A stretch of DNA of 64,000 nucleotides. Source: an uncultured Pelagibacteraceae bacterium (lineage in GTDB: Bacteria; Pseudomonadota; Alphaproteobacteria; Pelagibacterales; Pelagibacteraceae). The position numbers and the translations under genes were made by a program. The stretch spans positions 62,001 to 126,000 of the forward strand of contig CACKAJ010000001.1 of the NCBI GenBank assembly GCA_902598125.1. Reading direction: 5' to 3'. Below the pieces are notes generated by a model. It was not told the origin of the DNA and made no database searches. It saw only the letters and a list, made by a program, of their open reading frames with translations. Below are positions 48,440-57,657 of this stretch, piece by piece; the stretch's first letter is position 1, and the number at the start of each line of letters is the position of its first letter.

Positions 48440-49693
48440 TCAGGCTACCGATGTTGATGACTTTTTACCGTATGTGACAATGGGTTCTGAAGCACCTTTT
48501 ACAGCATTGTTGTCTACTGTCACTTTTATCACGTTTTCCATATCAGGTAATTCAAACATAGTTTTGAGTAGTATATTTTCAAGAATCGATCTCAAACCTC
48601 TTGCACCTGTTTTTTTGGAAATAGCTTTTTTTGCGATTTCTAAAATAGCGTCATCTTTAAACTCTAATTCCACTTCCTCGAACTCAAATAATCTTTGGTA
48701 CTGTTTTATTAGAGAATTTTTCGGTTCTTTTAAAATTTTTACCAAAGATTTTTCGTCTAAGTCATCTAGGGTAGCAATGATTGGCATTCTCCCAATAAAC
48801 TCTGGAATGAGACCATACTTTATCAGATCCTCTGGTTCTAGCATCTTCATAATTTCAGAAAGCGGTTGCTCTTTATAGTTTTTTACTTTTGCACCAAAAC
48901 CTATAGAACTTCCTTTGCCTCTACTATCAATTAATTTATCTAAACCTGCAAACGCGCCACCACAAATAAATAAGATGTTAGTAGTATCAACTTGTAAAAA
49001 CTCCTGTTGAGGGTGTTTTCTTCCACCTTGCGGAGGAACGCTAGCAACAGTACCTTCCATTATTTTTAACAAAGCTTGTTGAACCCCTTCACCAGAAACA
49101 TCTCTAGTTATGGATGGGTTTTCTGATTTTCTACTAATTTTATCAACTTCATCAATGTAGACTATACCTCTTTGTGCTTTTTCGACGTTGTAGTCAGCTG
49201 CTTGTAATAGCTTCAGAATAATATTTTCGACATCTTCACCAACATAACCAGCTTCGGTTAATGTAGTAGCATCAGCCATTGTAAATGGAACATCTAAAAT
49301 TCTCGCTAGAGTTTGAGCCAATAAAGTTTTTCCACATCCTGTTGGACCTACTAAAAGTATATTTGATTTTGATAATTCTATATCTTTGTTATTTTTTGTT
49401 TCATGGTTTAATCTCTTATAGTGATTATGCACTGCAACTGATAAAATTTCTTTTGCAAATTTTTGTCCTATTACATAATCGTCCAACACATTACAAATTT
49501 CTTTAGGAGAAGGAACTCCATCTTGATGTTTTACTAATGAGCTTTTATTTTCCTCCTTTATTATATCCATGCAAAGCTCAACACACTCGTCACAAATAAA
49601 TACAGTTGGACCTGCTATAAGCTTTCTTACTTCATGTTGGCTTTTTCCACAGAAGGAACAATACAAAATATTTTTATTATTTTTTTCAGACAT
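48440..49693 (-). CDS. clpX: ATP-dependent Clp protease ATPase subunit ClpX
   Basis: Unfolds substrates and feeds them to ClpP. 417 residues. The N-terminal zinc domain has CSFCGKSQ and [11 protein letters not shown]+ Walker A is [12 protein letters not shown], the Walker B region is [10 protein letters not shown], the pore loop lies in AGYVGEDV, and the RKH loop is GGRKHP. It follows clpP with its own predicted promoter in the 79-base gap. Confidence 0.98.
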   Translation of the reverse strand: MSEKNNKNILYCSFCGKSQHEVRKLIAGPTVFICDECVELCMDIIKEENKSSLVKHQDGVPSPKEICNVLDDYVIGQKFAKEILSVAVHNHYKRLNHETKNNKDIELSKSNILLVGPTGCGKTLLAQTLARILDVPFTMADATTLTEAGYVGEDVENIILKLLQAADYNVEKAQRGIVYIDEVDKISRKSENPSITRDVSGEGVQQALLKIMEGTVASVPPQGGRKHPQQEFLQVDTTNILFICGGAFAGLDKLIDSRGKGSSIGFGAKVKNYKEQPLSEIMKMLEPEDLIKYGLIPEFIGRMPIIATLDDLDEKSLVKILKEPKNSLIKQYQRLFEFEEVELEFKDDAILEIAKKAISKKTGARGLRSILENILLKTMFELPDMENVIKVTVDNNAVKGASEPIVTYGKKSSTSVA

Positions 49694-49710
49694 ATCGAAT
49701 CAATAAATCT

Positions 49711-49739
49711 AATATAAATCTCCACTAAATACTTAGCAA
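49711..49739 (-). promoter_or_regulatory. Predicted sigma-70 promoter of clpX
   Basis: Minus-strand TTGCTA (49734-49739), a 17-base spacer and TATATT (49711-49716) match the consensus at 4/6 and 5/6 positions. Expected transcription start is about 10 bases before the clpX ATG at 49693, so the leader is very short. This would let clpX be made apart from tig-clpP. Confidence 0.5.
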
Positions 49740-49772
49740 GTTGAAGTTGTAAATTTAGCTATATATTGTGTT

Positions 49773-50384
49773 TTATTTTCGTTTCTCCACAACAGAGTCT
49801 ATTAAGCCAAATTTTTTTGCTTCTTCTGCGGTCATAAAATTATCTCGCTCCAAGGCATCTGATATTTCATCAATAGTTTTACCGGTATGTTTGGAATAAA
49901 TTTTATTTAATCTTTCTTTTAAAGATAAAATTTCTTTGGCATGAATTTGAATATCTGTAGCTTGACCTTGAAATCCTGCTGAGGGTTGATGAACCATAAT
50001 TCTCGAATTAGGTAGTGAGTATCTTTTGCCCTTTTCTCCAGCTGCTAAAAGAAAAGAACCCATTGATGAAGCTTGGCCTATACATAAAGTGGAAACCGGT
50101 GAATTAATATATTGCATTGTGTCATAAATTCCTAAACCAGCTGTCACTAAACCTCCTGGACTATTAATATAAAAATTAATTTCTTTATTAGGATTTTCTG
50201 ACTCTAAAAATAATAATTGAGCAGTTACCAGAGATGCTACCGCGTCATTAACTGGACCAACTAAAAAAACAATTCTCTCTTTTAAAAGTCTTGAATAAAT
50301 ATCATAGGCTCTTTCTCCTTTGCTTGTTTGTTCAACAACCATTGGAATAAGGCTATTCATCTTTTCCTCAAATTCGCGACTCAT
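49773..50384 (-). CDS. clpP: ATP-dependent Clp protease proteolytic subunit ClpP
   Basis: Serine peptidase barrel partner of ClpX. The catalytic triad is seen as Ser in GQASSMGSF, His in IMVHQPSAG and Asp in [13 protein letters not shown] start it at ATG 50384 ([10 protein letters not shown]), giving 203 residues. The frame also opens at a TTG at 50399 that adds five non-conserved residues. It follows tig closely, as is usual. Confidence 0.97.
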   Translation of the reverse strand: MSREFEEKMNSLIPMVVEQTSKGERAYDIYSRLLKERIVFLVGPVNDAVASLVTAQLLFLESENPNKEINFYINSPGGLVTAGLGIYDTMQYINSPVSTLCIGQASSMGSFLLAAGEKGKRYSLPNSRIMVHQPSAGFQGQATDIQIHAKEILSLKERLNKIYSKHTGKTIDEISDALERDNFMTAEEAKKFGLIDSVVEKRK

Positions 50385-50406
50385 TATTGGTTTATACAAC
50401 TATTGG

Positions 50407-51777
50407 TTACTTTTTACTAATTTTTTTTGATTTCGACTTATTTTTTGTAGGAGATGTGGTTTTAGATTTCTCAATATCTATATTTGGTTTATTAAATTCG
50501 GCGATAATTTTTTCAGCCTCTTTAACATTTATTTCTCTAGATGTAAGATTTATTTTTGATTTAATTAAATCTATAATTTTTTCTTCATACAGTGAGCCTT
50601 TTAAACTTTGTGTTGCACTAGGATTTTTTTGATAATATTCGAGAACCATTTTTTCTTGACCAGGCATACCTTTTATTTGTTTTTGTATCTCATTTCTCAC
50701 TTCATCATCAGAAACTTTAAGATTATTTTTTTCTCCAAATGTGTTAAGTAATAAACCAAGCTTAATTCTAGATTTAGCTAATTTTTCATTATTAGATTTA
50801 TGTTTCTCTTTATCCTCCGGTTTAAGATTTTGAGTCATGATAGATATTTCTTGATCAATTAAGTTTTGAGGTAAATCAACCTGATGGTTTTTTTCAATTT
50901 GATCTAGTATTTCTTTTTTAGTAATTGAGTTTAAGGCTTGAGAATATTGACTAGAAATTTGTTTTTCAATTAAAGATTTTAAATCTTTGATATCTTTTGC
51001 CCCCATTAATTTCGCAAAATCATCGTCAATTTTACTAGCTTTAGGTTTTTTTACGTTTAAAATTTTACAATCAAATTTAGTTTTTTTGTTAGCAAGTTCT
51101 TTCTTGGGATGATTAGCTGGAAGTGTAGCATCTAACATTTTTGTATCATTCTTTTTTACACCAATTAATTGCTCATCGAAACCTTTTAGAAAAAGATCTT
51201 TTCCTAATTCTATCTGCACTCCTTTTCCTTCACTTCCTTCAAACTTATTACCATCTACTGTAGCTGAATAATCAAACGTAACTTGATCTCCTTTAATAGC
51301 TTTTTCATTTTCATTTTTATCTTCAAATTGTTTATTTTGATTTGCAATTTCTTTTAATTTGTCTTCAATAATTTTATCTTCAATTTTAACTTTGAAACTT
51401 GTGGCTTTAAATTTATCAAAACTTTTTAAAGTTACACTAGGTAAACAATCTACCTGTAATTCATAGTTTAAATCTTTTCCCTCACCAAACTGTTTCAAAT
51501 CTATTTTTGGTTGACCTGCAACTTTTAATTTTTTTTCATCTATAGCTTTTGAAGAAGTTTCTCTTAAAATTTTATCTACTACTTCTCCATAGATAGATTT
51601 TCCAAATTGACTTTTAATTACTTCTGGAGGAACTTTACCTGGTCTGAATCCTTTCAAAGCTACTTCTTTTTGTAATTCTTTAAGTCTTTCATCCATTTTT
51701 ATCTGTATATTTTTTTTATCAACTATTACAGATAAAATTGTTCTTAGACCTTTTTTTGATTTTACTTCTATTTTCAT
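50407..51777 (-). CDS. tig: Trigger factor
   Basis: Ribosome-bound chaperone and prolyl isomerase. 456 residues. The ribosome-binding N-domain has the signature region GFRPGKVP. The FKBP-type PPIase domain (about 155-245) contains GDQVTFDYSA and LFLKGFDEQLIG. A long helical C-domain ends in a Lys/Ser-rich tail. The gene starts 7 bases after tRNA-Leu and leads into clpP, the typical quality-control order. Confidence 0.97.
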   Translation of the reverse strand: MKIEVKSKKGLRTILSVIVDKKNIQIKMDERLKELQKEVALKGFRPGKVPPEVIKSQFGKSIYGEVVDKILRETSSKAIDEKKLKVAGQPKIDLKQFGEGKDLNYELQVDCLPSVTLKSFDKFKATSFKVKIEDKIIEDKLKEIANQNKQFEDKNENEKAIKGDQVTFDYSATVDGNKFEGSEGKGVQIELGKDLFLKGFDEQLIGVKKNDTKMLDATLPANHPKKELANKKTKFDCKILNVKKPKASKIDDDFAKLMGAKDIKDLKSLIEKQISSQYSQALNSITKKEILDQIEKNHQVDLPQNLIDQEISIMTQNLKPEDKEKHKSNNEKLAKSRIKLGLLLNTFGEKNNLKVSDDEVRNEIQKQIKGMPGQEKMVLEYYQKNPSATQSLKGSLYEEKIIDLIKSKINLTSREINVKEAEKIIAEFNKPNIDIEKSKTTSPTKNKSKSKKISKK

Positions 51778-51784
51778 AATATTT

Positions 51785-51869
51785 TGGTGGGCAAGAAGAG
51801 ACTCGAACTCTTAAGCCTTGCGGCACTGGTTTCTAAGACCAGCGCGTATACCAATTCCGCCACTTGCCC
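51785..51869 (-). tRNA. tRNA-Leu (TAG)
   Basis: 85-base class II tRNA on the minus strand. Acceptor is GGGCAAG/CTTGCCC, and the anticodon stem is CTGGT/ACCAG with loop CTTAGAA (anticodon TAG). The long variable arm is TGCCGCAAGGCTT, the T loop TTCGAGT, with discriminator A and encoded CCA. It lies 7 bases before tig and may share its transcript. Confidence 0.97.
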
Positions 51870-51898
51870 TCAACTTAACCGTTGCTTTATATATCAAA

Positions 51899-52960
51899 TT
51901 AATTTTTTGTTAAACGATAAAGTCTAGAATAAATTAGTAGATAAATTAGCAATAAGATAAAAAACCAATACCTGCTCAATTGAGGGTCGTACGCTAAATA
52001 CAACCCAGGTATTATTAAAACCAAATAAAAAAGATTAATAATAATTGAATTTAAATAATTACCTTTATCTTTCCCATAGCTGCTAGAAATTTTGTAAAAA
52101 CTTAACATATGTAAATGACTATCATCTGGATAAATCGGAGATTTTTTTTGTAAAATTTTTCTCAAAAATGAAAAAAACACTTCAAAAAAAAGATAAAATA
52201 AAAGCGTACAAAAGAAAAATGAGGAAATATTAGGATTTAAGTTATTAGTAGTTATTGTATTTAACGCAGCTAGTGCTCCCATAGTATAAGCCCCACTGTC
52301 ACCTAAAAAGATTTTTGCACTTGGAAAATTAAATAATAAAAATGATAAAAGAATTATAATTTGAAAAATTATTAAAATTGAAAACTCCAAGTTCCCGTTT
52401 TCCATATTAATGTAAGCTAATATTATATTTATAATAATTAAATTAATTGTTAATAAACCATTAAAACCATCTATTAAATTAGCGCCATTAATTACAAATA
52501 GAAAACAAAGAAGTACAAATATTGAAGAAAACATATGGCTCGTCATTAAAGTGATTAAAAAAGGAATATCTATGTTAAGAATTTTTATTGGCAATATATA
52601 TATGAAAGTGAAAAGAAGAAGTACCATAATTATTAATCTGCTCAATGGTTTTATATTAATTTTTAAGTCATCTAAAAAACCAACTATAAACACTGAGTAA
52701 CTTATTAAAATATAATTATATAAAACTTCTGCATACAATAAGTAATAAATATAAAAAGAAATACTTAAAGTTATAATAGTTCCTATCCCTCCACTTCGAG
52801 TGACAGGAGTATCATGGAAAGCTTGTGGTTTTAAAAAATCTTTATCAAGTAAAGTGCCACCTTTTATTCTATGTGAGTATTTACTTACAAGCAAAAAAAC
52901 AAAAAAACTAATTAAAGCGAATATTGACAAAAAGCTTGCTTCAATTGACTCTGTACCCAT
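51899..52960 (-). CDS. WecA/TagO/MraY-family phosphoglycosyl transferase
   Basis: Integral membrane enzyme that moves a sugar-1-phosphate from a UDP-sugar to undecaprenyl phosphate. It would start a cell-surface glycan. 353 residues, about 10-11 helices. Family motifs are all present: GFLDDL (D97/D98), NGANLIDGFNGL (N158, N161, D164), FLGDSG (D221) and the C-terminal DDSHLH (279-284). The last is closer to WecA-type than to MraY, so I favour O-antigen or exopolysaccharide initiation. It is upstream of tRNA-Leu on the same strand and 7 bases after the EamA gene. Confidence 0.88.
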   Translation of the reverse strand: MGTESIEASFLSIFALISFFVFLLVSKYSHRIKGGTLLDKDFLKPQAFHDTPVTRSGGIGTIITLSISFYIYYLLYAEVLYNYILISYSVFIVGFLDDLKINIKPLSRLIIMVLLLFTFIYILPIKILNIDIPFLITLMTSHMFSSIFVLLCFLFVINGANLIDGFNGLLTINLIIINIILAYINMENGNLEFSILIIFQIIILLSFLLFNFPSAKIFLGDSGAYTMGALAALNTITTNNLNPNISSFFFCTLLFYLFFEVFFSFLRKILQKKSPIYPDDSHLHMLSFYKISSSYGKDKGNYLNSIIINLFYLVLIIPGLYLAYDPQLSRYWFFILLLIYLLIYSRLYRLTKN

Positions 52961-52967
52961 TTATTTT

Positions 52968-53846
52968 TTATCCTTTGTTATTTTTTTTAAATATATAAAT
53001 TCCAATAAGTATTACAACTAATGATGCTATCACTTTCCAAGTAATTACTTCGTCCATAAGAAAATATCCAAAAATAATTCCAAATATTGGTATTAAGTAG
53101 GCAACTTGAGTTTGAAAAACTAAACCATTTACAGTTAGAATTCTAAATCTTATCAACCATGCTAACCCTGTTGCAATTACACCTAAATATAATAAAGAAA
53201 GAGTTGAAACTAAGCTTGGAGAGGACTCCCAGGGTGTTTCAATTATTAATGAAAAAGGTAAAAGAAAAATTACTGACCATAATGTTGTAGACGTGGTTAC
53301 ATTTTCATTTATTTTATTTTTTAATTTTAAAGTTAATAAACCCCCGATGCAGTAAAATGTTGATCCTAAAATAGTTATGAGGGCATACATATAATTTTCA
53401 TTATTAATTATAACTTTATCAAAAAATAATAATACAATTCCACTAAAACCAATCAAAACACCTAATGACTTCATATAAGATAGTTTTTCATCTTTAGTAA
53501 AAAAATGTGCGAGTATTGATCCACTCAAAGGTGTTGTGCTCATCAATATTGCTGCAAGATAACTATTAATTTTTGCTGTGCCGATTGCAATTAAAACAAA
53601 AGGAATTGCAATATTGCAGAGGCCTATCAAAGCATACCATTTCCAATTTGTACTAAAAGCTTCGATTTTTATTCCGCTTATTTTACAAAGAATTAATAGA
53701 GGTATACTTGCAAAAATTACTCTTACTAATGCAAGTGTGATAGGGTCATAAGAGTAAGTTGCTATCTTAATGTTGAAGAAAGATGAACCCCAAATAACAG
53801 CTAGTAATATTAACAAAGATAAATCTAGAGTATTTGCTTCTCTCAT
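52968..53846 (-). CDS. EamA/DMT-superfamily transporter
   Basis: 292 residues with ten predicted membrane helices in two EamA repeats. The N-terminal repeat has VIWGSSFFNIKIA and VRVIFASIPLL. The second has LGVIATGLAWLIRFR and YLIPIFGIIFGYF. Members export amino acids, metabolites or drugs; substrate cannot be told. It is divergent from glnA across a 118-base gap, and a link to nitrogen metabolism is only positional. Confidence 0.9.
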   Translation of the reverse strand: MREANTLDLSLLILLAVIWGSSFFNIKIATYSYDPITLALVRVIFASIPLLILCKISGIKIEAFSTNWKWYALIGLCNIAIPFVLIAIGTAKINSYLAAILMSTTPLSGSILAHFFTKDEKLSYMKSLGVLIGFSGIVLLFFDKVIINNENYMYALITILGSTFYCIGGLLTLKLKNKINENVTTSTTLWSVIFLLPFSLIIETPWESSPSLVSTLSLLYLGVIATGLAWLIRFRILTVNGLVFQTQVAYLIPIFGIIFGYFLMDEVITWKVIASLVVILIGIYIFKKNNKG

Positions 53847-53964
53847 TAAAAGTCTGCGGTGTGGATATGTGATAAATGCATAGCTGCTATATTTATTTTA
53901 TTATACTATAAAAAGCTTCCTTATATATGTTCGCATCATTTATACAAAATTTAAAAGGAGCAAA

Positions 53965-55371
53965 ATGAGTTCAAAAGACGTCTTAAAGCTTATTAAAGAC
54001 AAACAAGTCGAATTTGTGGATCTAAGATTCACTGACCCCAAAGGTAAACTTCAACATTTAACTATGGACTCAACAATTGTTGATGAGGATTTGCTCAGCA
54101 ATGGAGTGTTCTTTGACGGCTCCTCAATAGCTGGATGGAAAGCGATAAATGAGTCAGACATGATTTTAAAACCTGACTTAGATAGACCAATTATAGATCC
54201 ATTCAATTCTCATACAACCTTAAATATTTTTTGCGATATTTTAGACGCGGTAAAAAAAGATCCTTATGAGAGAGATCCTAGAGGAACAGCAAAAAAAGCT
54301 GAAGCGTATTTAAAAAAATCTGGTATTGGAGATAAATCTTATTTCGGACCTGAGCCTGAATTTTTTGTTTTTGATGATGTTAGATTTAAAAACGAAATGA
54401 ATGAAACAAGTTTTAATATTGATAGTTCTGAGGGACCTTACAATACTGGAAAAAAATATGAAAATGGTAACATGGGTCATAGACCTGGAATTAAAGGTGG
54501 TTACTTCCCAGTTCCTCCAGTCGACAGTGCTCAAGACATGCGAGGTGAATATTTAAAAGCTCTAAAAGATATGGGTGTAAAAGTTGAAAAACATCACCAT
54601 GAGGTTGCCCCAAGTCAACATGAGTTAGGAATGTATTTTGGTACACTTACTAATCAAGCTGATAACGTACAGTTATATAAATATGCAGTTCAAATGGTAA
54701 CTCATTCTTTTGGAAAAACAGCCACGTTTATGCCTAAGCCGGTGAAAGGAGATAATGGTTCAGGTATGCATTGTCACCAATCAATCTGGAAAGGTAACAC
54801 TCCAGTATTTATGGGTAAAGAATATGCAGGACTCTCTAAAGAGGCATTATATTACATTGGTGGAATACTTAAACACGCTAAAGCGATCAATGCATTTTCA
54901 AACGCAACAACTAATAGTTATAAGCGTTTAATTCCTGGTTTTGAGGCACCAGTAATTTTAGCTTATTCAGCTAGAAACAGATCCGCTTCATGTAGAATAC
55001 CAGTAATAATGAATCCGAAAGCAGCAAGATGTGAAATTAGATTCCCAGATGCTGCTGGAAATCCATATTTGACATTTGCTTCAATGCTGATGGCTGGAAT
55101 AGACGGGATTAAAAATAAAATCGATCCAGGTAAATCTTTTGATGACGACTTATACTCTTTATCTGAAGATGAAGTTAAAAAACTTCCAACTGTTTGCGGT
55201 TCTTTAAGAGAAGCCATGCAAAATCTTGATAAAGATAGGAAATTTTTAACTGAAGGTGGAGTATTTACTGACGATCAAATAGACGCCTATATCGAGTTAA
55301 AATTCCAAGAAATTTATAAATTCGAACATACACCTCATCCGATCGAATTTGAAATGTATTACAGCGGCTAA
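53965..55371 (+). CDS. glnA: Glutamine synthetase type I
   Basis: Makes glutamine from glutamate, ammonia and ATP; the main ammonia-assimilation enzyme. 468 residues, standard GSI length. N-terminal FDGSSIAGW, active-site GPEPEFFVFD, HHHEVAPSQHE, and GSGMHCHQSIW (metal and ammonium site) are present, as is NRSASCRIP. The DDDLYSLSEDE stretch keeps the Tyr that GlnE adenylylates in related enzymes, so covalent control is possible. A strong AAAAGGAG site lies 4 bases before the ATG. No glnB or glnK follows, unlike many proteobacteria. It ends tail-to-tail with the SUF operon, overlapping by 4 bases. Confidence 0.98.
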   Translation: MSSKDVLKLIKDKQVEFVDLRFTDPKGKLQHLTMDSTIVDEDLLSNGVFFDGSSIAGWKAINESDMILKPDLDRPIIDPFNSHTTLNIFCDILDAVKKDPYERDPRGTAKKAEAYLKKSGIGDKSYFGPEPEFFVFDDVRFKNEMNETSFNIDSSEGPYNTGKKYENGNMGHRPGIKGGYFPVPPVDSAQDMRGEYLKALKDMGVKVEKHHHEVAPSQHELGMYFGTLTNQADNVQLYKYAVQMVTHSFGKTATFMPKPVKGDNGSGMHCHQSIWKGNTPVFMGKEYAGLSKEALYYIGGILKHAKAINAFSNATTNSYKRLIPGFEAPVILAYSARNRSASCRIPVIMNPKAARCEIRFPDAAGNPYLTFASMLMAGIDGIKNKIDPGKSFDDDLYSLSEDEVKKLPTVCGSLREAMQNLDKDRKFLTEGGVFTDDQIDAYIELKFQEIYKFEHTPHPIEFEMYYSG

Positions 55372-55703
55372 ACTTTAAAAGATTCTCCGCAACCACAACG
55401 CTCAGTTTCATTAGGATTCTTAAAAACAAACTGAGATGAAAATTTCTCTTTCTTATAATCCATTTCTGTTCCTAAAAGATACATTATTGCTTTAGGGTCA
55501 ATTAAAACTTTTACTCCTTTATCTTCTACAATCTCCTCATTAGGTTTGACGTCTTTTGCATACTCCATAATATAAGACATTCCGGCACAACCACCAGATT
55601 TTACACCCACCCTTACGCCAATAGTTTTATCTTCAGCTTTAGACATAATTTCTTTAATTCTTTCAGCTGCATTTTGACTTAATTTTATTACTTGTTCGCT
55701 CAT
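55368..55703 (-). CDS. sufA: A-type Fe-S carrier (SufA/IscA family)
   Basis: Delivers Fe-S clusters from the SUF scaffold to targets. 111 residues. The three conserved Cys are in SGGCAGMSY and ERCGCGESF. It is the last gene of the operon and overlaps sufT by ATGA. ErpA or IscA are alternative names within the same family. Confidence 0.92.
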   Translation of the reverse strand: MSEQVIKLSQNAAERIKEIMSKAEDKTIGVRVGVKSGGCAGMSYIMEYAKDVKPNEEIVEDKGVKVLIDPKAIMYLLGTEMDYKKEKFSSQFVFKNPNETERCGCGESFKV

Positions 55704-56002
55704 AAATTCAATTCTAATTTTGCGGCTTCAGACATTTTATCTTTAGTCCAAGGCGGATCCCAGACTAATTTTAAATCAACATCGTCAACACCGACTAGTT
55801 TTAATATATTATCTTTAACCATTTTAGGCAAACTTTCAGCTACCGGACAATTTGGAGAGGTCAAAGTCATTTCTATATTTACTTTTTTCGTATTTTCAAT
55901 GTCTATTTTATAAATTAGACCCAATTCATATATGTTCACCGGTATTTCAGGATCATAAATTTTTTTAATCTCTAATATTACTTTATCTTTTAGTTCACTC
56001 AT
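55700..56002 (-). CDS. sufT: SufT / MIP18-family (DUF59) Fe-S maturation protein
   Basis: 100-residue DUF59-type protein that helps mature Fe-S proteins. Marks are YDPEIPVNIYELGLIYKI, TLTSPNCPVAESLP with the single conserved Cys, and VWDPPWTKDKMSE. Its place between sufU and sufA is typical of the alphaproteobacterial SUF operon. ATGA overlaps on both sides. Confidence 0.92.
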   Translation of the reverse strand: MSELKDKVILEIKKIYDPEIPVNIYELGLIYKIDIENTKKVNIEMTLTSPNCPVAESLPKMVKDNILKLVGVDDVDLKLVWDPPWTKDKMSEAAKLELNL

Positions 56003-56439
56003 TTTTTTTCAACTGCTGACAAACAAGTATGCCAAGCCATGGTGGCACATTTAACCCTCATTGGAAATTCTTGAACTCCGGATAAAGAAGTAATCGTAGT
56101 AATCTGATCTTCGGTAAGGCTATTTAATGTAATTTTTGTTTTATTTTTAATCATGTTTATAAAATCCTCATTAACTTTCTTCAAAAATGATAGATCTTTT
56201 CCTTTAACAGTTTCTGTCAAAATAGATGCTGAAGCCAAAGAGATAGCACACCCTTCTCCCTCAAAACTTAAATCTTCAATTTCCTTTTCTTTGTTAAGTT
56301 TTAAGAAAATATGAACTTTGTCACCACACAAAGGATTGTGAGCTTTTGCATCATTAGTGTAGCCATCGCACTTTCCTTTATTTCTAGGATTTTTTCCATG
56401 ATCTAAAATAATTTCTTGATATAGCTCTTTAAGTTCCAT
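55999..56439 (-). CDS. sufU: SufU (IscU/NifU-like) sulfur-transfer protein
   Basis: 146 residues of the IscU-like fold. Cys ligands are in NPLCGDKV, EGEGCAIS and VKCATMAWHTC, the SufU pattern. SufU usually binds zinc and takes sulfur from SufS rather than acting as the scaffold. No sufE gene is present in the operon, so SufU is the likely SufS partner here (inference). It starts directly after the sufS stop. Confidence 0.92.
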   Translation of the reverse strand: MELKELYQEIILDHGKNPRNKGKCDGYTNDAKAHNPLCGDKVHIFLKLNKEKEIEDLSFEGEGCAISLASASILTETVKGKDLSFLKKVNEDFINMIKNKTKITLNSLTEDQITTITSLSGVQEFPMRVKCATMAWHTCLSAVEKK

Positions 56440-57657
56440 TTAATTTTGAAATACTTTCTGACATTTTTGAATTGCATCTGATAATTTATCTATATCCTCT
56501 TTATCATTATAAACTCCAATCGAAGCTCTAGCTGTTGCAGGTATACCAAGTTTATCATGTAATATTTGACAACAATGATGTCCTGCCCTTATTGCAACTC
56601 CATCGTCATCCAAAATAGTTGCAATATCATGAGGGTGAATGTCCTTTAAAGTAAAACATAAAACTGACCCTCTTTCTTTTGGATCACCAATTATATTTAC
56701 AGAATTGTTTTTTCTTAATTTTTCTAAACCATATTGTAAAATCTCGTTCTCATGAGAGGCGATATTTTTAATACCTAGATCCTCAATAAAATTTAGAGAC
56801 TCAGCGAATGCAACTACTTCTGCTGTTTGCATTGTTCCAGCCTCAAATTTAGTATAAGCATCTGCAAAAGTAATATCTTCTTTTTTCACTTCATTAATCA
56901 TGCCACCACCACCTTGATATGGCGGCAAATCATCAACCCATTTTTTTTTCATGTACAATATACCAAGACCGTTTGGTCCGTACATTTTATGACAGGATAT
57001 TGCATAAAAATCACATCCAATTTTTTGCATATCGATTTTAGAATGTGGCGCACCTTGTGTCCCATCAATCAATACAGGAATTTTTTTTTCTTTTGCAAGA
57101 TCTACAATTTTTATAATTGGTAAAACTGCTCCTGTTACATTTGATATATGAGTAATAGCAATCATTTTAGTTTTATTAGTGATAAGTTTTTTAATTTCTT
57201 CTATCTCGACATCGCCACCTCCATTAACTTGAGCAAATTTTATTACAGCCCCTTTTTCAGTTCTTAAAAAATTCCAAGGAACATAGTTAGAGTGATGTTC
57301 TAATTCTGTTATTAATATTTCATCTCCTTTATTAATATATTTTTTACCATAAGACGAGGCTACTAAATTTATTGCTTCTGTTGCACCTTTAGTAAATATT
57401 ATTTCTTCTCTATGGTTGGCATTTAAATATTTTTGAACTTTATCTCTTGTAGCCTCAAATCTATTTGTTGCTTTTACTGCCAGAGTATGAACGCTTCTCC
57501 CAACATTAGAAAACTCTGTTTCATAAAAGTTCGAGATTTTATCTATCACAACTTTTGGTTTTTGAGACGAGTTAGCGCTATCCAAATAGACCAAAGGTTT
57601 ACCATTAATTTTTTGTTTAAAAATTGGAAACTCTTTTTTTATATTTTTAATATCCAT
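56440..57657 (-). CDS. sufS: Cysteine desulfurase SufS
   Basis: PLP enzyme that takes sulfur from cysteine for Fe-S assembly. 405 residues. The PLP-Lys is in ISCHKMYGPNG, THISNVTG lies in the substrate region, and the catalytic Cys is in RAGHHCCQ. The short loop before this Cys is of the SufS (group II) type. It overlaps the sufD end by 11 bases. Confidence 0.96.
   Translation of the reverse strand: MDIKNIKKEFPIFKQKINGKPLVYLDSANSSQKPKVVIDKISNFYETEFSNVGRSVHTLAVKATNRFEATRDKVQKYLNANHREEIIFTKGATEAINLVASSYGKKYINKGDEILITELEHHSNYVPWNFLRTEKGAVIKFAQVNGGGDVEIEEIKKLITNKTKMIAITHISNVTGAVLPIIKIVDLAKEKKIPVLIDGTQGAPHSKIDMQKIGCDFYAISCHKMYGPNGLGILYMKKKWVDDLPPYQGGGGMINEVKKEDITFADAYTKFEAGTMQTAEVVAFAESLNFIEDLGIKNIASHENEILQYGLEKLRKNNSVNIIGDPKERGSVLCFTLKDIHPHDIATILDDDGVAIRAGHHCCQILHDKLGIPATARASIGVYNDKEDIDKLSDAIQKCQKVFQN

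Noticed and set aside
53850-53900. Possible sigma-54 promoter upstream of glnA (TGG...TGC)
   Set aside because: Spacing between the GG and GC elements is three bases too long, and the other consensus positions do not match.
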